Below are positions 7,545 through 13,974 of a stretch of 15,045 nt of DNA, one piece after another. The notes under the pieces are model-generated. The model saw only the letters and a list, made by a program, of their open reading frames with translations. It ran no database searches and had not been told where the DNA came from. Each line of letters opens with the position of its first letter. Position 1 is the first letter of the stretch. The DNA lies in NCBI GenBank assembly GCA_002790675.1, contig PFVP01000039.1:1-15045 (forward strand). The letters run 5' to 3'. Origin of the DNA: Candidatus Moranbacteria bacterium CG_4_9_14_3_um_filter_45_14 (lineage in GTDB: Bacteria; Patescibacteriota; Minisyncoccia; Moranbacterales; UBA1568). A program made the translations under genes and the position numbers.

Positions 7545-8582
7545 ATGGCCAAGGAGAAACAAACAAGAGGAGAAGAGAAGAGCAAGATCAATATGGTTCT
7601 CGATACCATTCAGGAGAAGTTCGGCGAAGGGATGATGATGAAGCTCGGCGATGTCCGCAAGGTGGATGTCGAAGCCATCCCGACTGGTTCGGTATCGCTT
7701 GATATTGCTCTTGGTATCGGTGGTGTGCCACGAGGACGCGTGGTGGAGATTTATGGTCCGGAATCATCCGGCAAGACGACTTTGTCGCTTCATATTATCG
7801 CCAATGCACAGAAGGCTGGCGGTATTGCGGCTTTCGTCGATGCGGAACATGCTCTCGATCCGGAATATGCCAAACGTATCGGTGTGAATATCAATGATCT
7901 GCTCATCTCGCAACCGGATAATGGTGAACAGGCGCTCGATATCGTTGAGACACTCGTCCGTTCCGATATGGTGGATGTTATCGTGGTAGACTCTGTGGCA
8001 GCGCTGGTACCAAAAGCAGAAATCGAGGGTGAAATGGGGGATTCACATATGGGTCGTCAAGCCCGTCTGATGTCGCAGGCTTTGCGAAAATTGACTGCCA
8101 TCATCGCGCGTTCCAATGTTGTGGTCATCTTCATCAACCAGATCCGTATGAAAATCGGAGTGGTATTCGGCAATCCGGAAACGACGACCGGTGGGCAGGC
8201 TCTCAAGTTCTATTCTTCCGTTCGTATCGAAGTGCGTCGTAGTGCCCAGATCAAACGTGGTGAAGAAGTGGTCGGCAACCGCGTCAAGGCCAAGGTGGTG
8301 AAGAACAAAGTGGCCGCTCCATTCCGTACGGCGGAATTCGATATTATGTACAACGAAGGTATTTCATTCGGAGGCGATCTCTTGGATGCAGGCGTGTTCT
8401 ACGGAGCCGTCAAGAAATCCGGTAATTCATATCTCTTCGGTGAAGTGAGACTCGGTGTCGGGCGTGAAACTGCCAAGACTTTCCTCAAAGAAAATCAGAG
8501 GGTCGGCAAGGAAATCGAAAAAGCCATTCTCAAACAAGCCAAAGAAGGAAAAATTGAAGCGAAGGCTGAAGTTGAAGAATAG
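7545..8582 (+). CDS. recA: RecA recombinase
   Basis: RecA forms ATP-dependent filaments on single-stranded DNA, drives strand exchange and activates repair responses. The 345-aa length is normal. Walker A GPESSGKT is at 71-78, the catalytic glutamate is in DAEHALDP (E101), and Walker B VIVVDS is at 145-150. The family signature PKAEIEGEMGDSHMG follows, then the DNA-binding L2 region NQIRMKIGVVFGNPETTTGG (198-217) and ALKFY. The C-terminal domain is complete and ends in a charged tail. ATG at 7545 has no Shine-Dalgarno but a TATAAT 6 nt upstream. There is no intein and no LexA-like operator. Stop TAG; the structured element at 8604-8754 follows. Confidence 0.98.
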   Translation: MAKEKQTRGEEKSKINMVLDTIQEKFGEGMMMKLGDVRKVDVEAIPTGSVSLDIALGIGGVPRGRVVEIYGPESSGKTTLSLHIIANAQKAGGIAAFVDAEHALDPEYAKRIGVNINDLLISQPDNGEQALDIVETLVRSDMVDVIVVDSVAALVPKAEIEGEMGDSHMGRQARLMSQALRKLTAIIARSNVVVIFINQIRMKIGVVFGNPETTTGGQALKFYSSVRIEVRRSAQIKRGEEVVGNRVKAKVVKNKVAAPFRTAEFDIMYNEGISFGGDLLDAGVFYGAVKKSGNSYLFGEVRLGVGRETAKTFLKENQRVGKEIEKAILKQAKEGKIEAKAEVEE

Positions 8583-8603
8583 GTGTGATATTTTTTAGCA
8601 TCC

Positions 8604-8754
8604 AAACATTTTATCACAAGCAACCTTCCCGGGAGCCGTTCGTTCACCCAGCGGTGAACTTCTCTTATGAAGTTTTTTCGATCCGTCGATGCGATGGCAC
8701 CGTGCTCGAAAAAAACTTCAACTCTCCCAGGAAGATTCTTGTGAAAAATGCTTT
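8604..8754. other. structured intergenic element between recA and the cell-wall hydrolase (candidate ncRNA or MITE-like palindrome)
   Basis: This 214-bp gap (8583-8796) has no convincing gene but a dense nested pairing pattern. The outer stem is AAA/CATTTT/TCACAAG (8604-8620) with CTTGTGA/AAAATG/TTT (8738-8754), about 16 bp with two single-base bulges. Next, CTTCCCGGGAG (8625-8635) pairs with CTCCCAGGAAG (8724-8734), 10 of 11. Inside are a hairpin GTTCACC-CAGC-GGTGAAC (8642-8659), a 13-bp stem GAAG-T6-CGA (8669-8681) with TCG-A7-CTTC (8706-8719), and a small hairpin CCGTCG-ATG-CGATGG (8683-8697). AACTTC (8657-8662) can instead pair with GAAGTT (8669-8674), followed by four T, a possible recA terminator. 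The strand of any RNA is unknown. Confidence 0.6.
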
Positions 8755-8779
8755 CTTACAGAAAATCTGAAAGCAAGTA

Positions 8780-8788
8780 TGCTATAAT
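8780..8788 (+). promoter_or_regulatory. extended -10 promoter just before the hydrolase gene
   Basis: TGC followed by TATAAT (8783-8788) is a perfect extended -10 element. It ends 8 nt before the ATG at 8797, so the start point should fall on or within two bases of the start codon. No -35 box at proper spacing is obvious (TTACAG at 8756 is too far), which extended -10 promoters tolerate. Confidence 0.55.
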
Positions 8789-8796
8789 ATATTCGT

Positions 8797-10053
8797 ATGT
8801 CCAAAATGACACGAATAACGGTTTTTGTTTCTCTCAGCGTATTCTTTTTCGCTCTTTTCTTCGTCGTGCCTGCACGGAATAATGTCGTTTCTGCTCAATC
8901 AGATGCGGAAGATTTGGAAAATGATATCAGCAGACTTGAGAAGAAAATAAAAGATGCGAGCAAGAAAAAAGATGTTTTACAGCAAAATCTGAATCAGATC
9001 AATACATCGCTCACCTCTACTCAGCAGATCATTCAGAGGACGCAGGTGCTTCTCAATGAATCAATACAGACAATCGGTCAAAAAGAGCAAGAAATAGCCA
9101 ATCTCGAACAACAACTCACGCTCGAAAAAGAAGTGCTCAAGGGATTGATTCGGGAGCTGTACGCAGTGAGCGACATCCCTCTGCCTGAAATAATATTGGC
9201 AGGAAATAACGTGCTCGGTCTTTTCCAGGAGAATGATAACTTGCTTTCGACACAGGAAAAAATGCAGGGAGTGATTGGAGATATCAATGATATGCGGAAC
9301 AAGGTAGCCGGTGAAAAGGGGACATTGGAAGATATGAAGAAAGACCAGGAACTTCTGCTTGTACTCAAGAATAAGCAGAAGCAGAATTTGATCGTGGATC
9401 AGATCGATGTACGGGATGACTTGGAAGATCAGCAGGCGACCATTTCGGAGTTGAACCATAAACTCGCGGAATTACGCAAAGATTTGTCTGATTTCTTGGG
9501 CGAAAGTATCACGGCGAAAGATATACAGGATGCTGCCAAAATCGCGAGCAATGCGACAGGTGTTCGTAAGGATTTCATCTTGGGAGAATTGGTAGTAGAA
9601 ACGAATTTGGGAAGATTCACTGGCGGTTGCAAATATAAGGATACGAGGATGCACAGTTATGATATCCCCATATTCAAGGCGATTATGAAATCACTGGGAT
9701 ATGGTTTGAACGATAAGAAAGTATCGTGTGCTCCGAAGAGCGGAGGGTACGGAGGGGCTATGGGAGTCGCGCAATTCATTCCGAGCACCTGGAGTGGTTG
9801 GCAATCGAAAATAGCGTCGAAGACCGGGCACAACCCGCCAGATCCTTGGAGTATTACGGATGGTGTAATGGGAATGGCTTTGAAATTGGCAGCAGGGGGT
9901 GCGACGAGCAAAGGCGGGGAGAAGGTCGCTTCGATGATCTATTATTGCGGAACATCGAAACCAAAAGAGACGTACAAAGGGAGAGTGGCGGCGTGCAAGA
10001 ATTATGCCGTCAGAGTTCAATATTGGGCCAATAATTATGAAAGCAAGCTGTAA
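8797..10053 (+). CDS. secreted coiled-coil protein with C-terminal lytic-transglycosylase-like domain
   Basis: A 418-aa exported protein. Residues 1-33 form a signal peptide (KMTR, a long hydrophobic stretch, then VVSA before QS). Residues about 36-235 are heptad-rich coiled coil resembling the N-terminal part of EnvC/PcsB cell-separation proteins. Residues about 245-418 look like a lysozyme-like transglycosylase: VVETNLGRF with candidate catalytic E268, and GAMGVAQFIPSTW (about 320-332), the motif seen in MltB/SLT-type enzymes. Four cysteines in this domain (278, 311, 384, 400) could form two disulfides outside the cell. It probably cleaves glycan strands during growth or division, with the coiled coil as a regulatory or docking arm; partners are not visible. 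It is followed after 19 nt by the receiver gene without a terminator between, suggesting one transcript. EnvC and PcsB carry LytM or CHAP domains instead, so the combination is less usual. Stop TAA. Confidence 0.82.
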   Translation: MSKMTRITVFVSLSVFFFALFFVVPARNNVVSAQSDAEDLENDISRLEKKIKDASKKKDVLQQNLNQINTSLTSTQQIIQRTQVLLNESIQTIGQKEQEIANLEQQLTLEKEVLKGLIRELYAVSDIPLPEIILAGNNVLGLFQENDNLLSTQEKMQGVIGDINDMRNKVAGEKGTLEDMKKDQELLLVLKNKQKQNLIVDQIDVRDDLEDQQATISELNHKLAELRKDLSDFLGESITAKDIQDAAKIASNATGVRKDFILGELVVETNLGRFTGGCKYKDTRMHSYDIPIFKAIMKSLGYGLNDKKVSCAPKSGGYGGAMGVAQFIPSTWSGWQSKIASKTGHNPPDPWSITDGVMGMALKLAAGGATSKGGEKVASMIYYCGTSKPKETYKGRVAACKNYAVRVQYWANNYESKL

Positions 10054-10072
10054 AGGTTGATTTTCGTAACGT

Positions 10073-10468
10073 ATGGAAACAACGACAAAAAGAGAAGAAG
10101 TGGTCTGTATCGTGGATGATAACGATGATATCCGCGATATTTATAGCACGAAATTCCGGCGTGAAGGATTTTCTGTTGTGACAGCCAAGGATGGAGAAGA
10201 GGCGCTTGTGGTGATACGGAAAGAACGACCGGATGTCATCCTTCTTGATATTCAAATGCCGGTTCTCGACGGACTGGGTGTTCTTAAGGTACTCAAGAGT
10301 AATGTCAATCTCGCAAAAATCCCAGTCGTTTTGCTCAGCAATGTCGATAATGAAGAAATGTTTCAACAGGTGAGCGAACTCGGCGGAGCGCAGTATTATC
10401 TCGTGAAATCGCTCACTGATCCGCAGAAAGTAGTCGATGTCACTTTGGATGCGTTGGTAGGGAGATAG
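10073..10468 (+). CDS. stand-alone CheY-like response regulator receiver protein
   Basis: This 131-aa protein is a single receiver domain with no output domain. It has the acidic pair D15-D16, phospho-acceptor D59 in VILLDIQMP, conserved serine S89 at the end of strand 4 (VVLLSN), and K112 in YLVKS. These are the residues needed for phosphotransfer and conformational switching. No histidine kinase lies in the window, so its partner is encoded elsewhere. It sits 19 nt after the cell-wall hydrolase gene and before a strong terminator, so the two are probably co-transcribed; any functional link is inference. No Shine-Dalgarno near ATG 10073 (an AAAGG is about 16 nt upstream, too far). Stop TAG. 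Confidence 0.92.
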   Translation: METTTKREEVVCIVDDNDDIRDIYSTKFRREGFSVVTAKDGEEALVVIRKERPDVILLDIQMPVLDGLGVLKVLKSNVNLAKIPVVLLSNVDNEEMFQQVSELGGAQYYLVKSLTDPQKVVDVTLDALVGR

Positions 10469-10478
10469 ACTGTAAAAG

Positions 10479-10508
10479 AAAAACAGATTCAGCAGAGTCT
10501 GTTTTTTT
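10479..10508 (+). terminator. strong intrinsic terminator after the receiver gene
   Basis: AAACAGATTC (10481-10490), AGCA loop, GAGTCTGTTT (10495-10504): a 10-bp stem with one G-U pair, followed by further T residues to 10508. Flanking A and T residues extend the stem. It ends the hydrolase-receiver unit. Confidence 0.85.
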
Positions 10509-10563
10509 GTGGTTGCTGTATTTTATTATGATTGAGAAACCTTGCTTCCGAATCTTGGGTGTC

Positions 10564-10592
10564 TTGAAGAAAAGCGATTTTTCGGGTAGAGT
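10564..10592 (+). promoter_or_regulatory. candidate leuS promoter
   Basis: TTGAAG (10564-10569), a 17-bp spacer, TAGAGT (10587-10592). This lies downstream of the terminator and upstream of leuS, where a promoter is required. Predicted leader about 27 nt. Confidence 0.4.
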
Positions 10593-10617
10593 AAGAAGGT
10601 ACTCTCTCATTTTTTTA
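10588..10617 (+). terminator. hairpin plus T-tract just before leuS (attenuator-like)
   Basis: AGAGTA (10588-10593), AGAAGG loop, TACTCT (10600-10605), then CTCA and a run of seven T (10610-10616). It ends 9 nt before the leuS ATG. It could be a back-up terminator for upstream transcripts. It overlaps the candidate -10, so promoter and hairpin may not both be real. No T-box leader sequence is present. Confidence 0.35.
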
Positions 10618-10625
10618 CGACCACT

Positions 10626-13070
10626 ATGAAAAAATTGTACAATCCGAAGACAATAGAGAAGAAATGGCAGAAGGTTTGGATGAAACAAGGTGTATCAAAA
10701 AAAGCTTTAAATAAAGGAAAATTATATATCCTGGATATGTTTCCGTACCCATCAGGGGATGGACTCCACGTCGGACACGTCGAGAATTTCACTGCGACCG
10801 ATATCTATGCTCGTTTCAAACGATTCTTGGGCTATGACGTTCTCCGTCCGATGGGATGGGATGCTTTCGGTTTGCCAGCCGAGAATTTTGCCATTAAGAC
10901 AGGTATTCATCCAAAACTGAAAACACTTGAGTCAATCAAGAATTTCAAACGGCAAATGAAATCAGTCGGACTTCTGTATGATTGGGATCGAGAAATCAAC
11001 ACTTCGAGTCCCGAGTATTATAAATGGACGCAGTGGATGTTTTTGTTTTTGTATACAAACGGATTGGCTTACAAGAAGAAAGCCAAGGTGAATTGGTGCG
11101 AAGCTTGTCATACGGTGCTCGCCAACGAACAGGTGATCGATGGCAAATGCGATCGTTCCGGGGATATCGTCATCCAAAAAGATCTCGAGCAGTGGTTTTT
11201 CAAGATTACGGATTTCGTCGAACCGACGAAAAGAGAAGATGGCACAAAAATTTCCGGACTTCTTTCGGGGTTGGAGAAAATCGATTGGCCGGAGTCGACC
11301 AAGGCAGCTCAACGGCATTGGATCGGGCGTTCAGAGGGTGCGGAAGTGGTATTTTATATCACTGATACTGAAGAGGAAGTCAGAGTATTTACTACGCGAC
11401 TGGATACTATTTATGGTTGTACGTACATAGTGATCGCTCCTGAACATCCGCTCGTACGTACGCTCGAATCACGGATGAAGAATGCTCAGGCGGTAAAAAA
11501 ATATATCGCTGTCACGAAAAAGAAAACCGATCTGGAACGCACGGAATTGAACAAGGAAAAAACCGGCATCTGTCTGCAGGGTGTCGAAGTGGTGCATCCG
11601 TTCACCGGAGAGCGTCTGCCGGTCTATGTGGCGGATTATGTCCTCGGCACGTACGGTACAGGAGCGGTGATGGGCGTCCCGGCCCACGATGAACGCGATT
11701 TTATTTTTGCCAAGAAATATCAGCTTGAGATTCTGGAGGTGATACAGGGAAAAGAGGCGAATCACAAAGAAAAACCGTATACCGAAGATGGCACACTCAT
11801 AGCATCAAAGGAATTCACAGGGCTTCATTCGGAGGAGGCGCGAGAAAAAATGTTAGTATGGTTACAAAAAGAAAAACTGGGGAGGAAAGTGGTGAATTAT
11901 CGTCTGCGCGATTGGCTCATTTCCCGTCAACGGTATTGGGGTGCTCCAATTCCTATCATTTATTGTGATGATTGCGGGGTAGTACCGGTACCGGAAAAAG
12001 ACCTGCCAGTGAAACTGCCGGCGGATGTGGATTTCCGGCCGACCGGGGAATCACCACTCGTCCGTTCCAAGAGTTTTCACAATGTGAAGTGTCCCAAGTG
12101 CGGAAAGAAAGCGCGTCGAGAGAGTGATACGATGGATACATTCGTCTGTTCGAGTTGGTATTATATGCGTTTCGCTGATCCACACAACATAAAAACATTC
12201 GCTTCCAAAAAAGCCTTGGCCACGTATCTTCCAGTGGATTTCTATATTGGTGGTTCTGAACATACCGTCCTTCATCTTCTGTATGCACGTTTCTTCACCA
12301 AGGCACTGATGAAGTATGGCTACCTCGAATTCGATGAACCATTTCAGAAATTGCGTCATCAAGGGATGATTTTGGCACAGGATGGGCAGAAGATGTCCAA
12401 GTCTAAGGGGAATGTGGTCAATCCTGACCAGATGGTGGCGGAATTTGGAGCCGACAGTTTGCGTCTCTATGAAATGTTTATGGGACCGTTCGAAGATATG
12501 AAGGCCTGGAATACGGGGAGTATCATCGGGGTGCGTCGGTTTCTGGAAAAGGTGTGGCGGTTGGGGCAGAGAGCAGATAACAAACAACAAAAAACGAAGA
12601 ACGTATCGCTTGAATCTTTACTGCATCGCACTATCAAGAAAGTGACTGAGGATTTGGAAGAATTGAAATTCAACACTGCTATCAGTTCGCTGATGATTCT
12701 GATGAATGAAATGGAAAAATCTGATCATATATCACGTATCACCTATCAGACATCTCTCGTCCTCCTTTCTCCGCTTGCTCCGCATATTGCAGAAGAATTG
12801 TGGTCGCAATTAGGTGAGAAGAAATCTATATTTTTTGCACAGTGGCCGAAGTGGGATACGAAAAAGATTGCCGAGGAATCATCTATAATTGTGGTACAAA
12901 TCAACGGAAAAGTCCGCGCGACATTCCAGATGGCGACAGGAAGCTCCGAAGCAGAAGTGAAAAAAGTGGCGCTCGCAGATGCGAATGTGCAAGCATATAC
13001 AGAGGGCAAAGCAATTCGCAAAATTATTTATATCAAAGACAAGATTTTGAGTTTAGTTATTGGTGACTAG
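10626..13070 (+). CDS. leuS: leucyl-tRNA synthetase (class I)
   Basis: LeuS charges tRNA-Leu and edits mischarged products. At 814 aa it has the normal bacterial length. The nucleotide-binding signature is FPYPSGDGLHVGHVENF, with the HIGH-equivalent HVGH at 48-51, followed by RPMGWDAFGLPAENFA. The CP1 editing domain carries YGTGAVMGVPAHDERDF with its conserved aspartate and the upstream ERTELNKEKTGI segment. KMSKS is exact at 589-593. Cysteine pairs WCEAC, YCDDC and CPKC suggest bound zinc. The C-terminal domain ends in VQINGKVRATFQ and a short basic tail. The ATG at 10626 gives the family-typical start (KKLYNPKTIEKKWQKVW). No Shine-Dalgarno is seen. Stop TAG. No missing motif. Confidence 0.97.
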   Translation: MKKLYNPKTIEKKWQKVWMKQGVSKKALNKGKLYILDMFPYPSGDGLHVGHVENFTATDIYARFKRFLGYDVLRPMGWDAFGLPAENFAIKTGIHPKLKTLESIKNFKRQMKSVGLLYDWDREINTSSPEYYKWTQWMFLFLYTNGLAYKKKAKVNWCEACHTVLANEQVIDGKCDRSGDIVIQKDLEQWFFKITDFVEPTKREDGTKISGLLSGLEKIDWPESTKAAQRHWIGRSEGAEVVFYITDTEEEVRVFTTRLDTIYGCTYIVIAPEHPLVRTLESRMKNAQAVKKYIAVTKKKTDLERTELNKEKTGICLQGVEVVHPFTGERLPVYVADYVLGTYGTGAVMGVPAHDERDFIFAKKYQLEILEVIQGKEANHKEKPYTEDGTLIASKEFTGLHSEEAREKMLVWLQKEKLGRKVVNYRLRDWLISRQRYWGAPIPIIYCDDCGVVPVPEKDLPVKLPADVDFRPTGESPLVRSKSFHNVKCPKCGKKARRESDTMDTFVCSSWYYMRFADPHNIKTFASKKALATYLPVDFYIGGSEHTVLHLLYARFFTKALMKYGYLEFDEPFQKLRHQGMILAQDGQKMSKSKGNVVNPDQMVAEFGADSLRLYEMFMGPFEDMKAWNTGSIIGVRRFLEKVWRLGQRADNKQQKTKNVSLESLLHRTIKKVTEDLEELKFNTAISSLMILMNEMEKSDHISRITYQTSLVLLSPLAPHIAEELWSQLGEKKSIFFAQWPKWDTKKIAEESSIIVVQINGKVRATFQMATGSSEAEVKKVALADANVQAYTEGKAIRKIIYIKDKILSLVIGD

Positions 13071-13073
13071 AAC

Positions 13074-13273
13074 GATTCATGAAAAAGACTTCATTTTTTC
13101 TTCCGTGTCCGCAGTCGAATATGTCGTACCTTAGCGTCGATAAACATCACTGTCCTGCTCTAAGAGTCGAAACAACTCCGAGCGTCACGCTCTGTTTTTA
13201 GCGACGCTTTCAGTAGACATATGACCGACAATCGGACAAAGGAAGGAAAATAAATGTTTTTGTAACAAGAATC
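13074..13273. other. 200-bp long imperfect inverted repeat filling the leuS-HAD gap (candidate ncRNA or decayed palindromic element)
   Basis: The 221-bp gap has no convincing gene but eight collinear complementary segments, from outside in: GATTC (13074-13078) with GAATC (13269-13273); AAAAA (13082-13086) with TTTTT (13257-13261); CATTT (13092-13096) with AAATG (13252-13256); CTTCC (13100-13104) with GGAAG (13241-13245); GTCCG (13107-13111) with CGGAC (13233-13237); GTCG (13114-13117) with CGAC (13226-13229); ATATGTC (13119-13125) with GACATAT (13216-13222); AGCGTCG (13133-13139) with CGACGCT (13202-13208). A symmetric 7x7 internal loop separates the last two, and the 62-nt apex holds a terminator-like hairpin. 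A long rod with an internal bubble recalls 6S RNA in outline only. Confidence 0.6.
13171..13199 (+). terminator. probable leuS terminator inside the long inverted repeat
   Basis: GAGCG (13180-13184), TCA loop, CGCTC (13188-13192), then TG and five T (13195-13199). AACA (13171-13174) can extend the stem by pairing with TGTT (13193-13196) around a 5-nt bulge. It is the only terminator-like hairpin after leuS. Confidence 0.5.
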
Positions 13274-13291
13274 TAAAGAGAAAAAAATCCT

Positions 13292-13933
13292 ATGAAAATA
13301 TTCCTGGATTTCGATGATCTCCTTTTTGATACGAATGCATTTTTTGTTAGTTTGCAATATATTTTTGAAGAATTTGGAATTTCGAAAGAAATATCATTGA
13401 AATCATATCAGGAAATAAAAGCTGAGTTTCCAAGAGGGGGTTGGTGCTATTCTTTCGGGAGGCATATCGAAAAACTGAAACAATATGTTGCTTTTGATGA
13501 GGAAGATTTACGGAAGAGATTGATGATGTTTATTACTGATACAGAAAGATTTTTATTTTCTGATGTGGAGAATTTTCTTTCGTCTCTAAAAAAGAATGGT
13601 CATACTTTATGTATTCTCTCCTTTGGCGATAGACAGTTTCAGTTAGCTAAAATAGCAGGAGCGGGCATCTCGCACTTTATAGAACGAAACATCATAACAG
13701 ATAAAGATAAAGCAGTTGCTCTTCAGGGCGAAATCAATGATAATGAAGAAGGGATATGATTCTTTGATGATAGGGCACATTTTTTAGAAAGTGTGAAACG
13801 AGTTTTTCCAAAAATAAATACAGTGCTCGTGAAACGGAAAGAAGGGCGATACCAAGATGAACCAACGGATCTTTGCGATTATGTTGTGAGTGATCTGAAT
13901 GAAGGCGAAAAATTATTTCTAAAAAATCTTTAA
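13292..13933 (+). pseudogene. HAD-superfamily hydrolase interrupted by one in-frame TGA
   Basis: The first 155 codons give HAD motif I (FLDFDDL, nucleophile D6 and acid D8), motif II serine S110 in LCILSFGD, and a motif III lysine near ITDKDKA. A TGA at 13757-13759 then stops translation. The same frame continues for 57 more codons to a TAA at 13931-13933 and encodes FFDDRAHFLE, the motif IV acidic pair (D159-D160) needed for magnesium binding. The stopped product therefore lacks an essential motif, while the read-through product would be a normal 213-residue HAD protein. No frameshift is needed; one base change (for example TGG to TGA) explains it, as would a sequencing error. The gene is visibly AT-richer than leuS and glmS, hinting at separate origin. 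Substrate unknown. The frame ends 41 nt before glmS. Confidence 0.75.
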
Positions 13934-13944
13934 TTAAATTATTG

Positions 13945-13967
13945 TTTTAACTCACTACTTTTAACTC
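13945..13967. repeat. 9-bp direct repeat TTTTAACTC upstream of glmS
   Basis: TTTTAACTC occurs at 13945-13953 and 13959-13967, 14 bp apart start to start, ending 7 bp before the glmS ATG. It may be a protein-binding site or a small duplication. The 41-bp gap has no Shine-Dalgarno and is too short for a glmS ribozyme. Confidence 0.35.
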
Positions 13968-13974
13968 TCATTCT

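Noticed and set aside
8585..8770. Plus-strand 61-aa frame in the recA-hydrolase gap
   Set aside because: It lies within the palindromic element, the peptide has no recognisable family, and the inverted-repeat structure explains the sequence better.
10509..10625. T-box riboswitch upstream of leuS
   Set aside because: No T-box consensus (AGGGTGGNACCGCG-like) and the region is far too short for the specifier stem.
13114..13175. tRNA-like TCGAA loops in the leuS-HAD gap
   Set aside because: The short TCGAA matches lack a tRNA T-arm of correct size and no acceptor or anticodon arm can be drawn.
13757..13759. Selenocysteine at the internal TGA of the HAD gene
   Set aside because: The position is in a hydrophobic strand before the acidic pair, not a catalytic redox site, and no SECIS-like stem-loop is evident immediately downstream.
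13292..13933. UGA = glycine code as in Gracilibacteria/Absconditabacteria
   Set aside because: More than 4,000 codons in the other genes contain no in-frame TGA, and glycine is encoded freely by GGN, so a glycine-UGA code does not fit.
13934..13974. glmS ribozyme
   Set aside because: Only 41 bp separate the upstream frame from glmS; the ribozyme core would not fit.
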